NCBI RefSeq assembly: GCF_945605565.1
Contig: NZ_OX216966.1
Span: forward strand, 1,481,001-1,545,000
DNA length: 64,000 bases
Direction: 5' to 3'
From: Paenibacillus dendritiformis
Lineage (GTDB): Bacteria; Bacillota; Bacilli; Paenibacillales; Paenibacillaceae
A program made the position numbers and the translations under genes. Below the pieces are notes generated by a model. It saw only the letters and a program-made list of their open reading frames with translations. It did not search any database and was not told the origin of the DNA. This document shows positions 19,001 to 25,858 of this stretch, in pieces; the first letter of the stretch is position 1; each line of letters starts with the position of its first letter.

Positions 19001-19374
19001 TCGACGCGCTTCGTGGCGGGGAGGTTCCAGTGAAGGGAGGCTGGAGAATCTACTCCAGCGGACCGGGAATCTATATGAACCAGCTCATCTCCAATGCGCT
19101 TGGAATCCGGCAGGACAACGGCGATCTGGTGATCGATCCGGTCCTTCCGGCCGGCCTGGACGGGATGCAGTTCGACTTCCAATTCGCCGGGGCGAAGGTG
19201 ACCTTTATCTATCATATTACGGATGGAACGGTCAGCCGCGTCGTGATGAACGGGAAGCCGCTGCATGCGGATCGCGTGTCTAATCCGTATCGCCAGGGCG
19301 GTCTGCGCGTAGCGAAGGATGTCTTTGAACGCGAGATGAAGCCGGAGCGGAACGCAGTTGAGATCTTTATGTAG
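16015..19374 (+). CDS. GH94-type glycoside phosphorylase, probable 1,2-beta-oligoglucan phosphorylase
   Basis: 1119 residues. The N-terminal part (about 1-550) is beta-sandwich; the C-terminal part (about 590-1080) is an (alpha/alpha)6 barrel with the GH94-type motifs GTRDVCQGP and GDGDWDD (residues 764-769), the latter carrying the general acid region. The length is close to 1,2-beta-oligoglucan phosphorylases (about 1090-1115 residues) and much longer than cellobiose phosphorylases (about 820). It would convert beta-1,2-glucooligosaccharides and phosphate into glucose 1-phosphate inside the cell. No signal peptide is present. It follows the GH3 gene by 104 bases and is followed by a LacI gene, as in the characterised locus. 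Confidence 0.82.
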   Translation: MATIATSMTSKLDVQAGDLRFTFWESGDLYQAVSGRTMINQLMTSPLDGSLNNLYLRIHGDSGIRSYPLLGVHSGSAVRAGEGRLVWEGAAEGVAYRVTFAPMKQGVWFWDVEARGDGVEIDVIYGQDIGVADPGAVRNNEAYLSQYIDHAVFKDEAKGYVVCSRQNQPQGGAFPYVQQGALTGAAGFSTDGFQFFGRSYKETNVPAALSEASLANEIYQYEFAYTALQSQPVALSDEARFVFYGLFKPDHAAAVTELEYADEVQAAWEAYLSTDAGAPLRELSPVCLKPAIGEPLRTFSLKEEEVKARFSRIHQEERDGQGQLLAFFTDTYEHVVLKEKELLVERPHGHILMSGRSVKLGADVLTTTSYMYGLFNSHVVVGNTNFNKMMSNARNPLNVPKTAGQRIYVEREGKYRLLAMPSLFELGFNYARWYYKTEDDMLIITNFTAADSPEVRLHVRAESGKAYRYLVTNQVTMHVNEYELPVQMTNDQGTLIFSADPASLSAGIYPKLQYRMRVEGADAAIGDETALADGIRPGDASLVTLQLDASPEWTLTMQGRLDGEEPAQASRSMEEEIADYREFFRETMNGFRLSRGGESAEELFKVNALAWWYTHNMLVHYAVPHGLEQYGGAAWGTRDVCQGPVEYFMATQKYEQVRDILKMVYSHQYEDDGNWPQWFMFDKYFAIQQEESHGDIIVWPLKVLGDYLTATRDYSILEEKVPYTIKHRFDFTERTATILDHAAKEIDYIRTHFLHDTFLSSYGDGDWDDTLQPANAQLKKYMVSSWTVALTYQALNQLSRALLPADAALAAELGEMASGIARDYQRYMLDTKIIPGFLYMEDPEHVKRMLHPTDTDTGIQFRLLPMTRSIIAELVAPEQAEANYRLIKDKLFFPDGVRLMNRPAQYAGGVSTHFKRAEQAANFGREVGLQYVHAHIRYVEAMAKLGHADDVWNGLEIINPVGIHDVVPNAELRQSNAYFSSSDGKFNTRYEAQAHIDALRGGEVPVKGGWRIYSSGPGIYMNQLISNALGIRQDNGDLVIDPVLPAGLDGMQFDFQFAGAKVTFIYHITDGTVSRVVMNGKPLHADRVSNPYRQGGLRVAKDVFEREMKPERNAVEIFM

Positions 19375-19464
19375 TGGCGCTGCCGGATGTTACAATAGGG
19401 TTAACATTATCATTCATGATTAATGCATTGAAGGACTGGTGAACCAACGGAGGAGCGAGGACTA

Positions 19465-20430
19465 GTGGTTAGTATCAAGGATATCGCTAAAAAAGCCGGA
19501 GTTTCGATTTCAACGGTATCTTATGCTCTTAACGGCAGCAGCAAAGTGACGGACGAGACAAGCGCTAAAATTTTGGCGATTGCCAGAGAACTGAACTATG
19601 TGCCCAATGCTGCGGCAAGAACATTGAAGAAGAGGGAGTCCAAGATCGTAGGCGTGTTCTTAACAGACTTCAAGGGAGATGTATACGGAGAGCTTCTCGA
19701 CGGAATGAAGGAAGTCTGCAATGCACAGGGCTATGATCTGATCGTGTGCAGCGGCAAGCAGTCCCATCGCATGCTCCCCGAGCGGATGATCGATGGCGCC
19801 ATTATTTTGGACCAGACATTTTCAAGCGAAGAACTGATTCAATACGCGGACCGCAATCATCGCATCGTCGTGCTGGACCGGGAGCTGGATCATCCGAATA
19901 TTAATCAGGTGCTGCTGGACAACAAGGCGGGAGCGACACTGGCGACGGAATATTTGGTCGAGCGGGGTCATAAGAAAATTTACGTCGTGACGGGTCCTGA
20001 CGGCTCGTATGATTCCAATCAGCGGATGAAGGCTGTGAAGCTGGTCGCGAACCGGGCCGAGGATGTGGAATGGATCGAGATTCCGGGCAATTTCAAAAAG
20101 AGCGGCGGGGAGCGTGCCGCAGAGCAGATTATACAGGAGTATACAGAGCCGGCAGCTGTCTTCTGCCTCAATGACGATATGGCGATCGGACTGTGCGACC
20201 GGCTGGCCGATACCGAATACCGGATTGGCGAGCATATCCATGTTATCGGCTTCGACAACATTGAGCTTACCCGTTACATGCAGCCGCGTCTCGCCACGAT
20301 CGATTATTCCAAGCAGAAATGGGGCGCGCTGGCCTCGGAGCAGCTCATCAAAATTATTTCCGGGGAAAAGGTGGAGCATGAACGGATTTACGTTACGCTC
20401 GTGGAGGGGGAGTCCGTCGGCTGGGGATGA
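19465..20430 (+). CDS. LacI-family transcriptional regulator
   Basis: 321 residues from a GTG preceded by GGAGGAGCGAGG. The N-terminal HTH (IKDIAKKAGVSISTVSYALNG) and hinge (ARTLKKRESKIVGVFL) are followed by a two-lobed periplasmic-binding-protein-like sensor domain. It closes the beta-1,2-glucan operon and is therefore the likely local repressor, with the TCGAA-ACGA-TTCGA repeat near the promoter at 8859-8906 as candidate operator. Sophorooligosaccharides or glucose 1-phosphate would be plausible inducers (inference). A strong terminator follows. Confidence 0.88.
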   Translation: MVSIKDIAKKAGVSISTVSYALNGSSKVTDETSAKILAIARELNYVPNAAARTLKKRESKIVGVFLTDFKGDVYGELLDGMKEVCNAQGYDLIVCSGKQSHRMLPERMIDGAIILDQTFSSEELIQYADRNHRIVVLDRELDHPNINQVLLDNKAGATLATEYLVERGHKKIYVVTGPDGSYDSNQRMKAVKLVANRAEDVEWIEIPGNFKKSGGERAAEQIIQEYTEPAAVFCLNDDMAIGLCDRLADTEYRIGEHIHVIGFDNIELTRYMQPRLATIDYSKQKWGALASEQLIKIISGEKVEHERIYVTLVEGESVGWG

Positions 20431-20482
20431 TAGGGTTCTCTGAGTGTTAAGTTTGAACCAATTCAAGTAGGGAGAAACGAGG

Positions 20483-20530
20483 AAGCGCCTCGCGATAAGC
20501 TTTTGGCTTATCATGAGGTGCTTCTTTTTT
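20483..20530 (+). terminator. Strong rho-independent terminator of the sugar operon
   Basis: An approximately 18-bp stem from AAGCGCCTCGCGATAAGC (20483-20500) and GCTTATCATGAGGTGCTT (20506-20523), loop TTTTG, then a T-run to 20530. Confidence 0.85.
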
Positions 20531-20559
20531 ATGTTGTACCAAAGGGAGGAACCGCGAAA

Positions 20560-20679
20560 ATGAATCGTGAGAAAATTGAAGCGCTCATTGACGAACTGAC
20601 CCCATGTTTTTTTCACAGGGAAACTGGCAAGTGCGGCCCAAAATTGGTAAACCAATACTTCGGGCAGGGGGATTCATAA
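20560..20679 (+). CDS. Hypothetical small protein, 39 residues
   Basis: A 39-codon frame (MNREKIEALIDELTPCFFHR...) with a good AAAGGGAGGA ribosome binding site nine bases before the ATG. Its TAA overlaps the ATG of the next small gene (TAATG), the usual sign of translational coupling. It has no recognised domain; one cysteine-containing CFFH segment and another cysteine are present. It starts directly after the terminator of the preceding operon. Confidence 0.45.
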   Translation: MNREKIEALIDELTPCFFHRETGKCGPKLVNQYFGQGDS

Positions 20680-20816
20680 TGACCAGTGATAGCAAAGAAA
20701 TGGTGGATGCTTTTGAAAAACTGTCTGAGGCGGGAAATGGAGTTCTCGCAATCCCCCCGCAAAACAAAGAGGAGCGTACAGAGCGCGATCGACTCATGCA
20801 AGAGTATCTTTCGTAG
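20679..20816 (+). CDS. Hypothetical small protein, 45 residues
   Basis: Begins MTSDSKEMVDAFEKLSEAGN and ends RDRLMQEYLS; charged and probably helical. Overlaps the stop of the 39-residue gene, so both are probably made from one transcript. A longer frame from 20604 exists but has no ribosome binding site. No family is recognised. The 160 bases after it hold nothing else. Confidence 0.45.
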   Translation: MTSDSKEMVDAFEKLSEAGNGVLAIPPQNKEERTERDRLMQEYLS

Positions 20817-20975
20817 ACGGATTTCGGACAAAGTCATAGCCCAGCGGAAGTAGTCACTTTTGATCAGATAAAAAATATTCTCTCTACTGGTGAGAAGGTG
20901 GGTAAGATATCATAAGCGTATTACATATGAAGAGTATGTAAAAGCGAGGGATCCAACCTTTTGAGTCAGTAGTCT

Positions 20976-21407
20976 TTAGCCCTGAGCGTTGCCGTATAGA
21001 ATGACTCGCGCAATGCCGATAAAGTATTCTGATTCCCTAATGATATGATCGAGTATAGTTTGGGCTATCGGCTTATTCTTAGCAGCTGAACTATGAGTTT
21101 TAATCTGACGGCACAGTTCAATAAATTTCATGCTTTCATCTAGGCAGTATGTCACAAGCTGGATCACCTGTTGATGAAGTTGAGCAGGGACATATTGACT
21201 GCGAATCACCGATTCTACGTAACTCACGACTTTTTGATGAGTTCTCGTCAGGGCTTGCTCCCATTGTTTTAGAGCCTCCACATAATGGTTCTCCAAATTT
21301 GTTAGAGCCTCTCGAATGACAACTGTGTGCTCGCTCTCTTGCATTTTCCAGAATTCCGCTTCATCCAAAACCCGCAGTGGCATTTGCTGACCATAATAAA
21401 ATTGCAT
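20976..21407 (-). CDS. DUF2935-like protein
   Basis: 143 residues, helical, with the EFWKMQESEHTVVIREAL signature seen at the start of DUF2935 repeats. DUF2935 proteins often carry two such four-helix units with metal-like His/Glu positions; only one is present here. AGAGGAGG precedes the ATG on the minus strand. Function unknown. It is transcribed against its neighbours and stands alone. Confidence 0.65.
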   Translation of the reverse strand: MQFYYGQQMPLRVLDEAEFWKMQESEHTVVIREALTNLENHYVEALKQWEQALTRTHQKVVSYVESVIRSQYVPAQLHQQVIQLVTYCLDESMKFIELCRQIKTHSSAAKNKPIAQTILDHIIRESEYFIGIARVILYGNAQG

Positions 21408-21661
21408 ATCTATCCTCCTCTGTTTTAGAATGCTCTCTTCTCACAATATGGGGCAAACGCTAGGGTTATGACTTGGCAAATTTATAGTAGTCCTCCTGAT
21501 TCCTGCCTTGATTCGACATCTCCATCGTCGGGAAGCAATTCCCTTCAAGCCAACTTTAGAATTCCCTGCCTTTAGGCATGGGGAGGATCAAATTTGGTAT
21601 CATTGTAAATGACTGTTCCAACTGTCCGTTGAAGAGTTTGAATCAGGGAGGAGGCAGGATC

Positions 21662-21934
21662 TTGCCTGCTGCGCGAAATAGATATGTCATTGTCAAATAT
21701 CTGATTATTGTCGGGGTTATTCTCTTAGGAGGGGCAGCGATTGTTAGTAAAGAGAACAAATCGATGTATATGGGCATGATGCTGCTCTGCATCTCTTTCG
21801 GCGTTATCAATGAGGGAATGATTCTGCGGCTCAAGAAAGAAAACAAAGCAAGGGAAATCTCATGTTACATTGCTGGCACATTTGCATTTGTTGTTGCATG
21901 GCTTATTTTGCTCGACCTCTTACAAGGGCTTTGA
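21662..21934 (+). CDS. Small membrane protein, hypothetical
   Basis: About 90 residues from a TTG with GGAGGAGG at 9-10 bases; a longer frame opens at 21578 but its first part is not protein-like and the ribosome binding site lies inside it. Three hydrophobic segments (VIVKYLIIVGVILLGGAAIV, MYMGMMLLCISFGVINEGMI, IAGTFAFVVAWLILLDLL) separated by short basic loops suggest a three-helix membrane protein. No family recognised. A terminator follows. Confidence 0.55.
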   Translation: MPAARNRYVIVKYLIIVGVILLGGAAIVSKENKSMYMGMMLLCISFGVINEGMILRLKKENKAREISCYIAGTFAFVVAWLILLDLLQGL

Positions 21935-21947
21935 TTATGCCCCAGCG

Positions 21948-21980
21948 GCAGGTTGCGATTCGTTCGCGGCCTGCTTTTTT
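21948..21980 (+). terminator. Rho-independent terminator
   Basis: GCAGGTTGCGA (21948-21958) pairs imperfectly with TCGCGGCCTGC (21964-21974), followed by six T. It closes the small membrane protein gene before the third transporter operon. Confidence 0.7.
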
Positions 21981-22127
21981 CTTTTCCCCACCCCAGATCC
22001 GAAAAACCAGCCCCCCAATACGAAATATGAGCCCTTATGGACGAAAGTGATCCGATTTACAATAGCAAGAGAGTGATGAAAGTGCTTACAAAAATGGGCT
22101 GGAGGCCAAAGAGAGGAGGTTGACAAC

Positions 22128-23114
22128 ATGGAGACGCGCGCTTCCATTGAACCCGCCCCTTCGCGGACGGAACGGCATCTCGTGCCCGAAGTTCCTCCTT
22201 CCCGTTGGCGCCAATGGCTGAAGAAGATCGGGGCCCAGAAGACGCTGCAGCTGATGGCGCTCCTGGGCGTGGCCTGGATGATTGTGTTCAACTATATTCC
22301 GATGTACGGCATTATCATTGCCTTCCAAAATTTCAACATCGTCCGCCCGATTGCCGAAGCGCCTTGGGTCGGACTGGATCATTTCCGGGAGTTCCTGGAG
22401 AACGACGATCTGTGGAACGTCCTGACCAACACGCTGGGCATCAGCTTGTTGAAGCTGCTGATCGGTTTTCCGGTGCCGATTCTATTCGCCTTGTTCCTGA
22501 ACGAGCTTCGTTCGTTCCGCTTCAAGCGGGCCGTGCAGACGATCTCTTATTTGCCCCATTTCCTGTCGTGGGTCATTCTGGGGGGCATCCTGGCGACCTG
22601 GCTGTCCGATGTCGGGGTTATCAACAATATCCTGCTCGGGTTGAAGTTGATCCGGGAGCCGACGAACTTCCTGGCGGAGCCAGATTATTTCTGGTCGATT
22701 ATTATCGCGTCCGACATCTGGAAGGAGCTCGGCTGGTCCGCGATTATTTACTTGGCGGCCATCTCCGGCGTCTCGCCGGAATTGTATGAAGCCGCGACCA
22801 TCGACGGCGCGGGACGCTTCCAGAAGATGTGGTACGTCACTCTGCCGAGCATCAAAGCCACGATTGCGATCCTGCTCATTCTCGCCGTCAGCGGCGTGCT
22901 CAATTCCAACTTCGAGCAGATCCTGGTGCTGCGCAACTCGCTGAACGAGAGCGCCAGCAATGTCATCGACATTTTCGTCTACCAGACCGGCATCGTGTCC
23001 GGCAGGTATTCCTATGCGACGGCAGTCAATCTGATGAAGTCGGTCATTGCCTTCTTCCTGCTGCTGCTGGCGAACTATGCTTCGCGCAAGATCAATGACA
23101 CTTCCTTATTCTAG
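22128..23114 (+). CDS. Sugar ABC transporter permease, LplB family
   Basis: 328 residues; AGAGGAGG lies before the ATG. A basic, proline-rich N-terminal tail is followed by six membrane segments starting at LMALLGVAWMIVFNYIPMYG. The EAA loop EAATIDGAGRFQKMWYVTLP is intact. It opens a five-gene set in which the transporter is followed by a sensor kinase and response regulator, the common YesMN-type arrangement for polysaccharide uptake. Substrate not determinable. Confidence 0.9.
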   Translation: METRASIEPAPSRTERHLVPEVPPSRWRQWLKKIGAQKTLQLMALLGVAWMIVFNYIPMYGIIIAFQNFNIVRPIAEAPWVGLDHFREFLENDDLWNVLTNTLGISLLKLLIGFPVPILFALFLNELRSFRFKRAVQTISYLPHFLSWVILGGILATWLSDVGVINNILLGLKLIREPTNFLAEPDYFWSIIIASDIWKELGWSAIIYLAAISGVSPELYEAATIDGAGRFQKMWYVTLPSIKATIAILLILAVSGVLNSNFEQILVLRNSLNESASNVIDIFVYQTGIVSGRYSYATAVNLMKSVIAFFLLLLANYASRKINDTSLF

Positions 23115-23149
23115 CGACACATTCCAATGACAGAAGGCGGTGGAAATCC

Positions 23150-24040
23150 ATGTCATCCTCACGCGCGCCGCGGCTGGCCGGCGAGAAGGCGTTCGACGCG
23201 GTCAATACCGTCATGATGCTGTTCATCTGCTTCCTGACGCTGTACCCGATATGGTATGTGCTCGTCAATTCGTTCAATGACGGCACCGATGCGATGCGGG
23301 GCGGCATCTATTGGTGGCCGCGCCAATTCAGCATCTCGAACTATGCCGCCGTCTTCTCGAATCCCGGCATTATGCAGGCGATGCTCATTACGGTAGCCAA
23401 GACCGTCATCGGCACGGCCACGCATGTGTTTTTCACGGCGATGGTGGCTTATGCGTTTTCCCGTAAAGATCTGATCGGCGGCAAGCTCTATATTTTGATC
23501 GGCACGTTCACCATGTTTTTCAGCAGCGGGCTGATTCCTTACTACTTATGGATTCGCGACATCGGGCTGCTGGATAACTTCCTGGTCTATATCATTCCGG
23601 CGATGTTCAATTTTTTTCATCTGATTATCTTCATGACGTTCTTCCGGGAGATTCCCGCCGGGCTACAGGAGGCGGCCAAGATTGACGGCGCCGGCGATTT
23701 CTCGATCTTCGTTCGCGTCGTCATCCCGGTATCGATGCCGGTCATCGCGACGATCGCGCTCTTCCAGGGCGTCTATCAATGGAATGATTACTTCACCGGC
23801 ATGATCTACATGAACAATACCGACCTGCAGCCGATTCAGACCTTCCTGTACCGCGTCGTCGCCCAAGCCTCCTCGAACCAGATGCTGGCGGCGGCCCCGA
23901 GCGGCATTACGAAGACGGTCACCTCGCAATCGCTGAAGCTGGCGACGATGGTCGTGACGACGCTGCCGATTGTCATCGTGTATCCGTTCCTGCAGAAGTA
24001 TTTCGTCAAGGGCTTCATGATCGGCTCGATCAAGGGCTGA
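23150..24040 (+). CDS. Sugar ABC transporter permease, YtcP/AraQ family
   Basis: 296 residues, six membrane segments from TVMMLFICFLTLYPIWYVLV. EAA loop EAAKIDGAGDFSIFVRVVIP and terminal FVKGFMIGSIKG mark the second permease of an LplABC-like importer. It follows the first permease by 35 bases, so the two should form one channel. No enzyme gene accompanies this transporter, so its sugar is unknown. Confidence 0.9.
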   Translation: MSSSRAPRLAGEKAFDAVNTVMMLFICFLTLYPIWYVLVNSFNDGTDAMRGGIYWWPRQFSISNYAAVFSNPGIMQAMLITVAKTVIGTATHVFFTAMVAYAFSRKDLIGGKLYILIGTFTMFFSSGLIPYYLWIRDIGLLDNFLVYIIPAMFNFFHLIIFMTFFREIPAGLQEAAKIDGAGDFSIFVRVVIPVSMPVIATIALFQGVYQWNDYFTGMIYMNNTDLQPIQTFLYRVVAQASSNQMLAAAPSGITKTVTSQSLKLATMVVTTLPIVIVYPFLQKYFVKGFMIGSIKG

Positions 24041-24116
24041 ACCAACCAATAGATAGAGATCGTGCAGCACCAGACTTTGAACATGTACGATATTTTGAAA
24101 AAAAGGGGTAGATACA

Positions 24117-25790
24117 ATGCGCAAGCGCGGCAGTCGACTTCTGTTATGGGTGAGCATCCTGGCGATGGCGCTGACGGTTCTGGGCGGTTGCGCCTCCAAG
24201 GGGGCGGACACGGTCAATCCGGGCAGTGACGCGCCGAAGGACGGGGAGGCAGCTCAGCAGAAGCTGTCTCCGGATGAACCGGGCTGGAAGGCGGACACTT
24301 CGCCGATTACGTTCGATTGGTATTTGAACTTCTCCTGGTTCCCGAACAAATGGGGAGTTGATCCGACATCCCAATATATTACGACAAAAACCGGGGTCGA
24401 TATCAACTTCATCGTGCCGGCGGGCAATGAGAACGAGAAGCTGAACACGATGATCGCCTCCGGCAAGCTTCCCGACTTCATCACGCTCGGCTGGTGGGAG
24501 GATGCCGTCAAGCTGATGGTGGATGGCGGCCTCGTCCTGCCGCTGGACGAATTGGCGGAGCAGTATGATCCGTACTTCGTGAAGGCGGCCGACCCGGCGA
24601 AGCTGTCCTGGTACCGCCAGCCGGACGGCAAGACGTACGTCTACCCGAACGCGTCCTCCTCGCCGAAGGACTTCCAGAAGTTCGGGGATCAATATGTATC
24701 GAACCAGACCTTCGTCGTACGCAAAGATATGTATGAAGCGCTCGGCAAGCCGGACATGCGGACGCCGGAGGGCTTCCTGAACGCCCTGAAGGCGGCGAAG
24801 GAGAAGTTCCCGGAAGTGAACGGACAGCAGCTGATTCCGATCGGGGTTCATGAGTTTACGGAATTCGGCAATTACACGTTCGAAGGGTATCTGCAGAACT
24901 TCCTGGCCATTCCGATGGAGAAGGACGGCAAGCTGTACGACCGCACCTCCGATCCGGAATATACGGCCTGGCTGAAGACGTTCCGCCAGGCGAACGAGAT
25001 GGGACTGCTCGCGAAGGATATCTTCATCGACAAGCGGCCGCAGATGGAAGAGAAGATCGCGCAGGGCCGGTACTTCGCGATGATGTATCAGCGTTCCGAC
25101 TTCGCGGCCCAGGAAGCCGCCTTGTACGAGAAGGATCCGGACTCGGTCTATATCGCGATCGACGGCCCGGCCAATTCCAAGCTGGATCCGCCGACATTGT
25201 CCGGCCCGGCCATCTCCGGCTGGACGGTGACGCTCATCTCGAAGGATGTGAAGGATAAGGCTCGCGCCATCCGCTTCCTCAGTTATCTCATCAGCGAGGA
25301 AGGGCAGAAGGATATGTTCCTGGGCGAGAAGGGCGTCACTTACGATACGATCGACGGCAAGGATCAGTTCAAGCCGGAGGTGCTGGAGCTGCTGAACAAG
25401 GACCGCACGGCCTTCGACAAGCAGTACGGCGCGTCGCATACGTTCTGGATGCTGATGGATACAAATATGCAGATACAGTGGAATCCGCCAGCCGTCGAGC
25501 CTTTCAAGCAGATGGAGGATTGGACCCGAGGCAAGACGGTCGGATTCTCGCAATACGATCTGCTCGACCCGACGGGCAATTCGGAGGAAGGCATCGCGAA
25601 CAACAAGCTGAAGCTGCTGTGGGGCAAGGCTCTCCCGAAAATGCTGCTGGCCCAGTCCGATGAGGAATTCGATCAAATCTTTCAGGAATATATCGAAAAG
25701 CGGGCTGCCAGCGGTTATGATAAGGTAGAAGCTTACAGGCAGGCCCGTTTTGAAGAAAATGTGAAGCGGCTGGAAGAGTTCTTGAAATAA
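24117..25790 (+). CDS. Extracellular solute-binding lipoprotein
   Basis: 557 residues. Signal peptide with lipobox LGGC, C25 lipidated, then a Ser/Asp/Gly linker. The mature part is a large two-lobed sugar-binding protein (FDWYLNFSWFPNKWGVD; DIWR-type aromatic patches absent but many Trp/Tyr). It delivers ligand to the two permeases upstream and may also cooperate with the YesM-like sensor encoded downstream. A GC-rich hairpin separates it from the kinase gene. Confidence 0.9.
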   Translation: MRKRGSRLLLWVSILAMALTVLGGCASKGADTVNPGSDAPKDGEAAQQKLSPDEPGWKADTSPITFDWYLNFSWFPNKWGVDPTSQYITTKTGVDINFIVPAGNENEKLNTMIASGKLPDFITLGWWEDAVKLMVDGGLVLPLDELAEQYDPYFVKAADPAKLSWYRQPDGKTYVYPNASSSPKDFQKFGDQYVSNQTFVVRKDMYEALGKPDMRTPEGFLNALKAAKEKFPEVNGQQLIPIGVHEFTEFGNYTFEGYLQNFLAIPMEKDGKLYDRTSDPEYTAWLKTFRQANEMGLLAKDIFIDKRPQMEEKIAQGRYFAMMYQRSDFAAQEAALYEKDPDSVYIAIDGPANSKLDPPTLSGPAISGWTVTLISKDVKDKARAIRFLSYLISEEGQKDMFLGEKGVTYDTIDGKDQFKPEVLELLNKDRTAFDKQYGASHTFWMLMDTNMQIQWNPPAVEPFKQMEDWTRGKTVGFSQYDLLDPTGNSEEGIANNKLKLLWGKALPKMLLAQSDEEFDQIFQEYIEKRAASGYDKVEAYRQARFEENVKRLEEFLK

Positions 25791-25798
25791 CAGCAAAC

Positions 25799-25838
25799 AT
25801 TCCCCCAATGCTCGCCTGGCGGGCGGAGGGGGAATTTT
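25799..25838 (+). terminator. Attenuating hairpin between binding protein and kinase genes
   Basis: TTCCCCC pairs with GGGGGAA, enclosing a smaller CGCC/GGCG hairpin, and TTTT follows. It lies right at the start of the kinase gene and probably lowers read-through from the highly expressed lipoprotein gene to the regulators. Confidence 0.55.
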
Positions 25839-25858
25839 GTCATGGCGGGAGTGAGGTT

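Noticed and set aside
16639..19266. Minus-strand open frame of 875 codons over the phosphorylase gene
   Set aside because: Low-complexity Arg/His/Gln-rich translation typical of an antisense shadow; the plus-strand gene has clear enzyme motifs.
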